Source: Alteribacillus sp041949975 (lineage in GTDB: Bacteria > Bacillota > Bacilli > Bacillales > Marinococcaceae). Taken from it: a stretch of 64,000 bases of DNA. The position numbers were made by a program, and so were the translations under genes. Shown here one piece after another: positions 18,574-26,511 of this stretch; within the stretch, counting starts at the first letter, position 1, and each line of letters opens with the position of its first letter. The stretch lies in the NCBI RefSeq assembly GCF_041949975.1, contig NZ_JBHFQG010000007.1, positions 93,757-157,756 of the forward strand. The letters are read 5' to 3'. Under the pieces are notes generated by a model, which saw nothing but the letters and a program-made list of their open reading frames with translations, did no database searches and had not been told where the DNA came from.

Positions 18574-18883
18574 CCTTCTTCACCTCCTTTATTTAGCTTT
18601 CTTACATTTATATTAACAAGTATAAACAACAATGGAATTTTATAAAAATGGAGGACGTTTCCCTAACTTAATAGAATACCACATCGAAATCATTTGAGAA
18701 AGACTTGAAGTATCCACATGTGGATAACTTATATTATAGTTTTTCCTTCTGATTATCAACAGGAAGAATAAAACATTTTTTGCTTAGAAATCCAAGTTTT
18801 CTATTTATTTTGTCGTTCACGTACAAGTGCTTTGTCCATGGGCCAATGGTAAATATAAAAACACCAAACTGTACCTTGCAAAC
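18574..18883. promoter_or_regulatory. mnmE upstream region with DnaA boxes
   Basis: The 300-base space before mnmE holds the palindrome TATCCACATGTGGATA at 18711-18726. It contains a perfect DnaA box (TGTGGATAA, 18719-18727) and an overlapping one-mismatch box on the other strand. A one-mismatch box TTATCAACA follows at 18752-18760. This suggests DnaA control of the mnmE promoter or a DnaA titration site. No coding sequence was seen. Confidence 0.6.
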
Positions 18884-18932
18884 AAAAAAAGCATTCACTT
18901 TTTTCTGGTGGTAAACCAGATAGCGAATGCTT
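18884..18932 (-). terminator. Terminator after jag
   Basis: GCATTC...GAATGC with an inner CTGGT/ACCAG stem is followed on the minus strand by seven T. T-rich sequence also follows on the plus side. Confidence 0.75.
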
Positions 18933-18984
18933 CCTTTTTATTTATATCTTAGGACTCAGTAAAATTCGGGAAAATAATTTTAAA

Positions 18985-19608
18985 CTATGAATGAGGAGTT
19001 ATTACGACATAACGTCGAGGTTCAGTTCCATCCGAGTGAGTTTCTACTCCGTCTTTTTCTTGAAGAACTGCATGAATGATTTTTCTTTCCCGTGCGTTCA
19101 TTGGTTCGAGTATTACTTTTTCGCCTGTACGCCGTGCTTTTGCAGCCAAACGTTCAGCAAGCAGCTCTAAAGCTTCCTGTCTGCGTTCTCTATAATTTTC
19201 TGCATCCAGTACAATACGTGCGTAACGATCGGAGTGGCGATTAGCTACTAAATTCACAAGATATTGAAGGGAATCTAATGTCTTTCCTCTTTTTCCGATC
19301 ATAACCCCAAGATCTTCTCCAGATAAGGATATTTCTGTTTCTCTTCCTCGCTTATTAACTTCCACCTCTACATTTACTCGCATATCACGAATCACCTTTT
19401 GAAGAAACTGAACAGATTCCTCTATGGGATCGGGTTTTACTGAAGCCTCTAACACCGCAGGCTTGGTCCCTATCAGACCTAAAAACCCTTTTGAAGGTTC
19501 CTCAATTACTTTATAATCAATTTCCTCTTTATTTGCTGCGCCGAGCTTTTGTAAAGCCTCGTTTATCGCTTCCTCAATTGTTTTTCCCGAAACTTTTACT
19601 GTTTTCAC
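18985..19608 (-). CDS. jag: Jag / KhpB RNA-binding protein (KH + R3H)
   Basis: 207 aa. The N-terminal Jag domain (KTVKVSGKTIEEAINEAL) is followed by a KH domain with GVMIGKRGKTLDSLQYL near residue 105. The C-terminal R3H domain has LEPMNARERKIIHAVLQ near 170. It is an RNA-binding partner of KhpA, linked to cell-wall and sporulation control. The start overlaps the yidC stop by four bases. Confidence 0.95.
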   Translation of the reverse strand: MKTVKVSGKTIEEAINEALQKLGAANKEEIDYKVIEEPSKGFLGLIGTKPAVLEASVKPDPIEESVQFLQKVIRDMRVNVEVEVNKRGRETEISLSGEDLGVMIGKRGKTLDSLQYLVNLVANRHSDRYARIVLDAENYRERRQEALELLAERLAAKARRTGEKVILEPMNARERKIIHAVLQEKDGVETHSDGTEPRRYVVITPHS

Positions 19609-20381
19609 TTTTTCTTCGCTCCCCCCGCTTTAGCTTCTGCTTTTTCATCTGCTCGTTTTCTTGCTCCAGGTCCAGTAATAAAATACGTTTGAGCAATCAT
19701 AAACAAGTTACCAATAACCCAGTACAGGGCTAGGGCTGAAGGGAAAAAGAACGCAAACCCTGTAATCATAAAGGGCATCATATACATAAGAATTTTCATT
19801 TGCGGGTTATCAGAAACCATCATCATTTTTTGTTGAATAAACGTTGTTATCCCAGCAATTAACGGAAGAATATAATCCGGCTGGCCTAATTCAAACCATA
19901 AGAAATGATGTCCCTCTATTTCTCTTGTACGCATAATTGCATGATAAAAAGCAATTAAAATCGGCATTTGAATGAATATAGGAAAACACCCGGCAAGCGG
20001 GTTTATATTCTGTTCCTGGAAAAGTTTCATGGTTTCCTGCTGAAGTTTTTGCTGAGTCTGCTGATCCTTAGCACTATATTTTTCTCTTAACTTCTGCATT
20101 TCCGGCTGAAGTTCCTGCATAGCGCGTGCACTTTTTGTCTGTTTAATCATCAATGGCAAGATAATAATTCGCAAAATTATAGTAACGACAACAATAGACA
20201 GTCCATAATTTTCACCTGCTGATTCAGCAATCGTGACAATTAACCAGTGAAGAGGAAAAACAAAAAAGGAATTCCATATCCCTTCACTATCCTCAGTTAT
20301 AGGCTTGTCAGTATCAAGACAGCCCGTCAATAATGTCACCAGAAAAACCAGCATTACTGTCAGACCTATTTTCTTGTACAC
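19605..20381 (-). CDS. yidC: Membrane protein insertase YidC/OxaA (SpoIIIJ type)
   Basis: 258 aa. A lipoprotein signal peptide with lipobox LLTGC is followed by five hydrophobic segments of the Oxa1 core. These include the cytoplasmic EMQKLREKY loop and the NPLAGCFPIFIQMPILIAFY segment. It inserts proteins with or without SecYEG. I start at a GTG (20379-20381), eight bases after AAGGAGG; longer frames would bury the signal peptide. Its place with jag, rnpA and rpmH matches spoIIIJ, the copy needed for sporulation. Confidence 0.93.
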   Translation of the reverse strand: MYKKIGLTVMLVFLVTLLTGCLDTDKPITEDSEGIWNSFFVFPLHWLIVTIAESAGENYGLSIVVVTIILRIIILPLMIKQTKSARAMQELQPEMQKLREKYSAKDQQTQQKLQQETMKLFQEQNINPLAGCFPIFIQMPILIAFYHAIMRTREIEGHHFLWFELGQPDYILPLIAGITTFIQQKMMMVSDNPQMKILMYMMPFMITGFAFFFPSALALYWVIGNLFMIAQTYFITGPGARKRADEKAEAKAGGAKKK

Positions 20382-20564
20382 AAGAGTTTCCTCCTTGGTA
20401 ATATTAGCAACCGAAAAAAGCGCATGACAGCGCTGACATTGCTTACACAAAATTACTTTGACCACATTATATTTTAGCGGAGAATAGACAAGAAATAAAG
20501 AAAACAATTCGATTTCTAAAAAAGTACTTATAAAAAATTGGCTGCAGCTGTCAAACTCGCAGCA

Positions 20565-20921
20565 TTAATGTTTTTTATTCGGTTTATTTAGTACTCCAGC
20601 TACTCCCATCACGTGCTTAAAACTTTTTTTAATTTCGTCATAGGACATAGTGATAACTGGTTTTCTTGCGATAATAATATAGTCATTTTCTCCTTTGAGT
20701 TGATCTCCTATATCTCTTAATACTTCTCGTAAATGTCTTTTAATCCGATTTCTTGTTACAGCGTTCCCCATCTTTTTACTAACAGTCAAACCAGCTCTAA
20801 AATGAGGCTGATCTGGTTTGTGCAGAACATACACTACAAATTGACGGTTCGCATATGAGGTGCCTTTCTCAAAAATTCGACTGAATTCATGATTTTTTTT
20901 GATTCGGTATTCCTTTTTCAA
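20565..20921 (-). CDS. rnpA: Ribonuclease P protein component
   Basis: 118 aa. The basic RNR motif RNRIKRHLRE and the N-terminal KKEYRIKKNHEFSRIFEKG define RnpA, which helps RNase P RNA bind pre-tRNA. I use TTG at 20919-20921, preceded by GGAGGGGCAGAAG; the same unusual start occurs in B. subtilis, and longer forms add a non-conserved leader. Confidence 0.95.
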   Translation of the reverse strand: MKKEYRIKKNHEFSRIFEKGTSYANRQFVVYVLHKPDQPHFRAGLTVSKKMGNAVTRNRIKRHLREVLRDIGDQLKGENDYIIIARKPVITMSYDEIKKSFKHVMGVAGVLNKPNKKH

Positions 20922-21006
20922 CTTCTGCCCCTCCGTGAACCTTATTAATAAGAACTTGCTTGCCCGCAAAAGCTGCTGCCTTTCTATGTAAACCGCTCCT
21001 TATAGT

Positions 21007-21038
21007 GGAAAAAAGACCACTGTAAATTCAGTGGTCTT
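21007..21038 (-). terminator. Terminator after rpmH
   Basis: AAGACCACTG / CAGTGGTCTT with a six-base loop is followed on the minus strand by TTTTTT. It overlaps the rpmH stop codon. Confidence 0.85.
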
Positions 21039-21174
21039 AAGCAGATAATACTTTTCTTCCTTTACGGCGGCGGTTTTTAAGAACATGACGACCGTTTTTT
21101 GTACTCATCCGCGCACGAAAGCCGTGTACTTTTTTACGTTTACGATTATTAGGCTTAAAAGTTGGTTTACCCAT
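21037..21174 (-). CDS. rpmH: Large-subunit ribosomal protein bL34
   Basis: A 45-aa, extremely basic protein (MGKPTFKPNNRKRKKVHGF, then RARMSTKNGRHVLKNRRRKG) matching bL34. AGGTGC-type site upstream of the ATG at 21172-21174. It is the last gene on the left side of oriC, in the conserved rpmH-dnaA junction. Confidence 0.97.
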   Translation of the reverse strand: MGKPTFKPNNRKRKKVHGFRARMSTKNGRHVLKNRRRKGRKVLSA

Positions 21175-21810
21175 TTTATCTTGCACCTCCCTGAGGACAT
21201 TCATCTATTTATGGACATTCCCGTAAATTATATAGATGTTTTCTTCTTATTGTCAAGATTCTTCTTTAATAAACAATGCTTTTTTCTTGGTATATATTTT
21301 TCAATTTTTACCCCTGTGGATAATTACAAGAGAGCGAACAGTCATTTTTCGACAAGATTATCTACAACTTACACACATAATATAGTGGTGTGGACAAAAG
21401 CAACACACAAGTTATTGATTATGTGGATAACCTTCGCAAATGCCGTTGTCACTCGGTTTTTTTTTTGGTATGATGTATTTGTTTTTATTCTGGATAACTT
21501 ATTCCTACTGCCTTTTTATCCACAGTTGTTAATAACCGTGTGGATAATTTTCCACACCCCTAGAACGGATCTATCCACACCATTGTTGATAATGTGCATA
21601 CTCCGTTTTTCTACTATAATGTTATTAATCAAGTAGTTATGCAGGATACTGGGGATAAATATTAATCTGTTCCCCTTATAGACAATCTACTCAACATGCC
21701 GTTGATCTGAAGGCTTCCTTCTTCCATCTAGAAAGAATTGGAGGCCTTTCTTGTCCTTTAAAAGTATTAGGGAACGGAAAACATTACGGACGAAAAGGAG
21801 GGGTCGACTT
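21175..21810. other. oriC, upstream (incA/incB-like) DnaA-box region
   Basis: The 636-base rpmH-dnaA space holds perfect DnaA boxes at 21315-21323, 21422-21430, 21516-21524 and 21539-21547 (TGTGGATAA or its complement). One-mismatch boxes lie at 21358-21366, 21389-21397, 21489-21497, 21548-21556, 21571-21579 and 21584-21592. In B. subtilis the equivalent cluster is one half of the bipartite origin and also autoregulates dnaA. Overlapping open frames on the plus strand are accidental. Confidence 0.9.
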
Positions 21811-23163
21811 TTGGAGAATATTAAAGATTTATGGAATCAAACGTTAGAAGTTATGCGGAAAAAAGTTAGTAAACCCAGCTTTGAAACGTGGCTGAAGTCT
21901 ACTAAAGCTTCGGAACTTCACGAAAATACCATAATCATTACAGCTCCTAATGAATTTGCGAGAGACTGGCTGGAAAATCGTTATTCTGGACTTATTTCTG
22001 ATACTTTGCAAGATATTACTGGAGCTGAATTACAAGTAAAATTTATTATCCCTGATACTGGGGAAGAAAATGACATTTCCATAGAACAAGAAGTTAAAAA
22101 GATGCCGGCTGGTTCAGATAATCAAACAGACGAAGTTCCAAAAAGTATGCTTAATGATAAATATACTTTTAATACTTTTGTCATTGGTTCAGGAAACCGC
22201 TTTGCCCATGCAGCCTCGCTTGCAGTCGCTGAGGCACCAGCTAAAGCATATAACCCGCTTTTTATTTATGGAGGAGTCGGATTAGGGAAAACTCATTTGA
22301 TGCATGCTATAGGCCACTATGTAATAGATCATAACCCGGAAGCTCGGGTAGTATACCTCTCCTCAGAGAAATTTACAAACGAATTTATTAACTCTATTAG
22401 AGATAATAAAGCGGTCAATTTTCGCAATAAATATCGAAGTGTTGATGTTCTTTTGATAGATGATATTCAATTCTTAGCTGGAAAAGAACAAACACAAGAA
22501 GAATTTTTTCATACTTTTAATGCTTTACATGAAGAAAGCAAACAAATTGTTATTTCCAGTGACCGTCCTCCAAAAGAGATTCCAACATTAGAAGACAGAC
22601 TGCGTTCACGCTTTGAATGGGGCTTAATTACTGATATTACTCCGCCTGATTTAGAAACAAGAATTGCTATTTTACGAAAAAAAGCAAAAGCAGAAAAACT
22701 GGATATTCCAAATGAAGTCATGCTCTATATTGCAAATCAAATCGACACAAATATCCGTGAATTAGAAGGCGCATTAATCCGAGTAGTTGCTTATTCCTCT
22801 CTTATTAATCAAGATATGAATGCTGATCTTGCTGCAGAAGCATTAAAAGATATCATTCCAAGTTCCAAGCCTAAAAAAATTACCATCCCAGATATTCAGC
22901 AAATAGTGGCTGAACAATTCAGCATTCAGGTTCAGGAACTAAAAGCAAAAAAGCGAACGAAAACGATTGCTTTCCCGCGCCAGATCGCTATGTACTTATC
23001 AAGGGAGATGACGGAATCCTCTTTGCCAAAAATCGGTGAAGAATTTGGTGGGAGAGACCATACCACTGTAATCCATGCGCATGAAAAAATTTCAAAGATG
23101 CTTCATTCAGATACAGATCTGCAAAATCAGCTTCAAGAAATTATCGACAAGTTAAAAACATGA
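21811..23163 (+). CDS. dnaA: Chromosomal replication initiator DnaA
   Basis: 450 aa. Domain I begins MENIKDLWNQTLEVMRKKVS. The AAA+ domain has Walker A GGVGLGKTHLMHA near residue 155 and Walker B VDVLLIDDIQF near 215. The domain IV box-recognition helix is GRDHTTVIHAHEKI near 415. I start at TTG 21811-21813, which follows AAAGGAGGGG and gives the conserved N-terminus; the frame is open 20 codons upstream without homology. It binds the boxes on both flanks. Confidence 0.97.
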   Translation: MENIKDLWNQTLEVMRKKVSKPSFETWLKSTKASELHENTIIITAPNEFARDWLENRYSGLISDTLQDITGAELQVKFIIPDTGEENDISIEQEVKKMPAGSDNQTDEVPKSMLNDKYTFNTFVIGSGNRFAHAASLAVAEAPAKAYNPLFIYGGVGLGKTHLMHAIGHYVIDHNPEARVVYLSSEKFTNEFINSIRDNKAVNFRNKYRSVDVLLIDDIQFLAGKEQTQEEFFHTFNALHEESKQIVISSDRPPKEIPTLEDRLRSRFEWGLITDITPPDLETRIAILRKKAKAEKLDIPNEVMLYIANQIDTNIRELEGALIRVVAYSSLINQDMNADLAAEALKDIIPSSKPKKITIPDIQQIVAEQFSIQVQELKAKKRTKTIAFPRQIAMYLSREMTESSLPKIGEEFGGRDHTTVIHAHEKISKMLHSDTDLQNQLQEIIDKLKT

Positions 23164-23315
23164 TGTGTAAAAAACACAGAGGTTGTACACAGATTATCCA
23201 CATGTAAATAACTCCGTTTTGAAGGATAATTCGCCATTTATCCACACAGTGCACAGCCTCTATTACTATTACGACTAATTATTTATTAATTAATATATAT
23301 AAAGGGAGATGTAGT
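23164..23315. other. oriC, dnaA-dnaN side with unwinding element
   Basis: Two perfect DnaA boxes (23194-23202 and 23238-23246) precede CCTCTATTACTATTACGAC (23257-23275), read on the bottom strand as GAT/AAT-like triplets (DnaA-trio pattern). An AT-only stretch runs to about 23302. This is the expected layout of the B. subtilis unwinding region and is the likely start point of replication. Confidence 0.9.
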
Positions 23316-24458
23316 ATGCATTTTGTCATTCAGAATGAACAATTCGTTCATAGTGTACAGCACGTTAATAAAGCTGTATCTTCCAGAACAACCATACCTA
23401 TTCTTACAGGAATAAAGATAGAAGCTTCTTCAGAAGGGGTTACATTAACAGGCAGTGATTCTGACATATCTATTGAATCGTTTATCCCTGCTGCTGATGA
23501 AGAAAGAGAATACGTAGAAATAAAAGAAGAAGGCAGTATTGTTTTGCAAGCACGTTTTTTTGCTGATATTGTTAAAAAGCTGCCAGGAGAAGAAATAGAA
23601 GTTATCGTTCAAGATCAGTTTGCTACAACGTTACGTTCCGGCAGTGTTGTATTTAATTTAAACGGACTAGACCCAGAAGAATACCCGCGGCTTCCAAAGT
23701 TAGACGAAAGCCGATCTTTCAGTCTGCCTCAAAATTTATTGAGAGATATGATTAGGCAAACGGTATTTGCCGTGTCCACTCAGGAAACACGACCGGTGTT
23801 GACAGGTGTAAACCTTGAGAGTGAGGGAGGACAATTAACCTGTACTGCAACAGACAGCCACCGCTTAGCTATGAGAAAAGCTTCAATGGAATCAAACTCG
23901 GAAAACCTTGAACTTTCGAACATAGTGATTCCGGGGAAAAGTCTGAATGAATTAAGCAAAATTTTAGAAGATACAGATGAACTTGTAGAAGTAGTAGTAA
24001 CAGACAGTCAGGTCTTATTTAAATTTAAATACCTGCTTTTCTTTTCCAGACTGCTTGAAGGAAAATATCCAGTAACTAAGAATATGATTCCTGAACAATC
24101 AAAAACCCAAATGGAACTATCTGTAAAAGAATTACTGCAATCACTTGAAAGAGCGTTACTTCTTTCCAAAGAAGCAAAAAACAATGTTATTAATTTAAAA
24201 ACGTTAGAGGGAGATGAATTAGAAATTACTTCTATTTCATCAGAAGTAGGAAAAGTAACAGAGAAAATAACCTGCAGAGCTTTAGAAGGGGAAGAAATAC
24301 GTATATCCTTCAATGGCAAAAACATTATGGATGCGTTAAAAGTAATTGATAGTGAAATGGTGCATATTATGTTTACCGGGGCAATGAGCCCATTTATCCT
24401 GCGTCCGACTGATCATAATCAAATGCTTCATCTGTTTTCTCCTGTACGTACTTATTAA
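23316..24458 (+). CDS. dnaN: DNA polymerase III beta subunit (sliding clamp)
   Basis: 380 aa, three clamp domains. MHFVIQNEQFVHSVQHVNKAV at the start and the C-terminal FILRPTDHNQMLHLFSPVRTY (described in part) are typical. It tethers polymerase III to DNA and, in Bacillus, binds YabA to restrain DnaA. GGGAGAT lies before the ATG. Intact. Confidence 0.97.
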   Translation: MHFVIQNEQFVHSVQHVNKAVSSRTTIPILTGIKIEASSEGVTLTGSDSDISIESFIPAADEEREYVEIKEEGSIVLQARFFADIVKKLPGEEIEVIVQDQFATTLRSGSVVFNLNGLDPEEYPRLPKLDESRSFSLPQNLLRDMIRQTVFAVSTQETRPVLTGVNLESEGGQLTCTATDSHRLAMRKASMESNSENLELSNIVIPGKSLNELSKILEDTDELVEVVVTDSQVLFKFKYLLFFSRLLEGKYPVTKNMIPEQSKTQMELSVKELLQSLERALLLSKEAKNNVINLKTLEGDELEITSISSEVGKVTEKITCRALEGEEIRISFNGKNIMDALKVIDSEMVHIMFTGAMSPFILRPTDHNQMLHLFSPVRTY

Positions 24459-24500
24459 GAAAAAGTTTAGGGCGGACTGCGATCTGGAAAAATATAACAC

Positions 24501-24541
24501 AGTCCCTGGGGATTAAAGTAAACCCGGGGGCTTTCTTTCTC
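24501..24541 (+). terminator. Terminator after dnaN
   Basis: AGTCCCTGGG pairs with CCCGGGGGCT using two G-U pairs, followed by TTTCTTTCTCTTCT. Confidence 0.65.
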
Positions 24542-24717
24542 TTCTGAAACAGGAATTTGATGGTACTTCAGGTTTTCTTCTTTGTTCCTATTGGCGTTAG
24601 GCGTATAGTTTAGTAAAATATATAATGTATTCATATGTCGTTCGAAGGATAAATTTTCAACCTATTAAGTATGGAACGGAATTTACGGTCGATGTTGCAG
24701 GCACAGGAGGGATAAAT

Positions 24718-24936
24718 ATGAGCCAATCCATTGAGATAGAAACGGAGTATATTACTCTAGGGCAGCTTTTAAAAGAAACGGGCGTTATTGATAGCGGCGG
24801 TATGGCAAAGTGGTTTTTGTCTGAGCATGAAGTCCTTGTGAATCAGGAACCGGAACAGCGGCGCGGTAAAAAGCTATACCATGGTGACGAAATAAAAATT
24901 GAAGGAGCCGGTACTTTTATGGTTTCTTCAAAGTAA
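24718..24936 (+). CDS. yaaA: S4-domain RNA-binding protein YaaA (RlbA)
   Basis: 72 aa. The S4-like RNA-binding fold is seen as LGQLLKETGVIDSGGMAKWFL, then NQEPEQRRGKKLYHGDEI. It lies 11 bases upstream of recF, as in all Bacillaceae, and is implicated in ribosome biogenesis. The ATG at 24718 follows GGAGGG; the frame stays open upstream without conservation. Confidence 0.92.
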   Translation: MSQSIEIETEYITLGQLLKETGVIDSGGMAKWFLSEHEVLVNQEPEQRRGKKLYHGDEIKIEGAGTFMVSSK

Positions 24937-24947
24937 GAGGGATCTTC

Positions 24948-26069
24948 TTGTATATTAATGCGCTCCGTCTTAAGCAATTTCGAAATTACAGCCAAATAGA
25001 ACTTAACGTAGAGAATAAAGTTAATGTCATCTTAGGAGAAAACGCTCAAGGTAAAACAAATTTAATGGAAGCTGTCTATGTGCTTGCCTTTGCTAAATCA
25101 CATCGAACGTCCAAGGATAAAGAATTAATTGAATGGAATGAAGATTTTGCCCGTATAGAAGCTGATATTACTAAAAAGAACCACTCTCTATCTCTAGAAG
25201 TAATTGTTTCTTCTAAAGGGAAAAAAACAAAAGTAAATGGACTTGAACAAAAAAAATTAAGTGAATTTATTGGTTCTTGCAATGTTGTGATGTTTGCACC
25301 GGAGGATCTTAATCTTGTTAAAGGCGGACCGCGTATGCGGCGCCGTTTTATTGATATGGAAATTGGGCAGATCAGCGCTGTATACCTTCATGATCTTACT
25401 ATTTATCAGCGTATCTTAAAGCAAAGGAATCAACTTTTAAAAAGTATGTTTCCTGTACCGGCCCAGGAGCAGGAAGTCATGCTTGATGTTTTAACTGATC
25501 AATTGTCTCAAGCTGCAGCAAAAGTGATAAAAAGAAGATTTTCTTTTCTCGAAATGCTGCAAACATGGGCAAAAGATATCCATCGGCAAATTACAAGAGA
25601 AAAAGAAGACTTAGTCATCACATACGTTCCCGCATCACAGGTATCAGAAGACATGGATTTGTCGAAGATAGAAGAAAGAGTAAATTACAAGTTAAGAGAG
25701 GACAGACAAAATGAAATTCGCCGCGGGGTTACGTTAAGCGGACCACACAGGGATGAATTGTCTCTTCTCATTAATAATAAAGAAGTACAAACATTTGGGT
25801 CGCAAGGCCAGCAGCGAACCGCTGCACTTTCTTTGAAACTCGCAGAGATCGAATTAATACACGATAATATCGGGGAGTACCCGATTTTATTATTGGACGA
25901 TGTCCTTTCTGAATTGGATCACTACCGGCAGTCTCATCTGTTAAATACCATTCAAGGGAAAGTTCAAACATTTGTAACAACGACCAGTGCAGATGGAATA
26001 GAACACGAAACATTGAAACAAGCCTCCACGTTTTATGTGGATGAAGGTACAGTGAAGCAAAAGAAATGA
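24948..26069 (+). CDS. recF: DNA repair and recombination protein RecF
   Basis: 373 aa, SMC-like ATPase. Walker A GENAQGKTNLMEA near residue 30, signature TLSGPHRDEL near 265 and Walker B LLLDDVLSELD near 320. It helps RecOR load RecA at single-strand gaps. The start is TTG at 24948-24950 (AGAGGGA upstream), giving the conserved MYINALRLKQFRNY. Confidence 0.95.
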   Translation: MYINALRLKQFRNYSQIELNVENKVNVILGENAQGKTNLMEAVYVLAFAKSHRTSKDKELIEWNEDFARIEADITKKNHSLSLEVIVSSKGKKTKVNGLEQKKLSEFIGSCNVVMFAPEDLNLVKGGPRMRRRFIDMEIGQISAVYLHDLTIYQRILKQRNQLLKSMFPVPAQEQEVMLDVLTDQLSQAAAKVIKRRFSFLEMLQTWAKDIHRQITREKEDLVITYVPASQVSEDMDLSKIEERVNYKLREDRQNEIRRGVTLSGPHRDELSLLINNKEVQTFGSQGQQRTAALSLKLAEIELIHDNIGEYPILLLDDVLSELDHYRQSHLLNTIQGKVQTFVTTTSADGIEHETLKQASTFYVDEGTVKQKK

Positions 26070-26079
26070 GGTGGAAGCG

Positions 26080-26364
26080 ATGTTTATTCATTTAGGCGGA
26101 GACACAGTTATCCGGTCTAAAGATGTTGTGGCCATACTTGATCAAGATACCCATGATTCTTCAAGTATAACAAGACAATTTTTATCCTCTCAGGAAAACA
26201 GTGACGTAGTAGAAATTTCAAAAGAGCTGACAAAGTCTGTAGTCGTAACGATAGATAGAGTTTATTTATCTCCTATTTCTTCTTTAACGCTAAGACGGCG
26301 GGCACAAGTAGTGTCAGAATTTGAAGATTTCAGTGAAGAAGTTGGGGAAAATGCCGAAACGTAA
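26080..26364 (+). CDS. remB: Extracellular matrix regulator RemB (YaaB)
   Basis: 94 aa. MFIHLGGDTVIRSKDVVAIL and the central VVVTIDRVYLSPISSLTLRRRA match the YaaB/RemB family between recF and gyrB, an activator of biofilm-matrix genes in B. subtilis. I start at ATG 26080 after GAGGTGG; a GTG three codons earlier overlaps that site. The C-terminus is slightly longer and more acidic than in B. subtilis. Confidence 0.9.
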   Translation: MFIHLGGDTVIRSKDVVAILDQDTHDSSSITRQFLSSQENSDVVEISKELTKSVVVTIDRVYLSPISSLTLRRRAQVVSEFEDFSEEVGENAET

Positions 26365-26395
26365 GGTTTTTTACACTTTTTATTGTTAAGTTTAA

Positions 26396-26457
26396 GAGCC
26401 CGGCAGGTCCAGGTTATATAACTTATCGCGGCTGAACAGGTTACGAAAGCTTTTCTC
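26396..26457 (+). repeat. Degenerate copy of a dispersed hairpin repeat
   Basis: The remB-gyrB space contains GCGGCTGAACAGG followed by CGAAAGCTTTTCTC, resembling the right end of the better-preserved copy at 59781-59907. Fold is partial. Confidence 0.4.
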
Positions 26458-26511
26458 ATTAGTCTGTCTTATGTTCAAACGGAACATGTATGGAAGTGAA
26501 GGTGAATAGAA

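Noticed and set aside
21085..21636. A 183-codon plus-strand frame across rpmH and the origin
   Set aside because: It covers the DnaA-box region and antisense rpmH, has no ribosome site, and its Trp/Ile/Phe-rich translation reflects AT-rich DNA.
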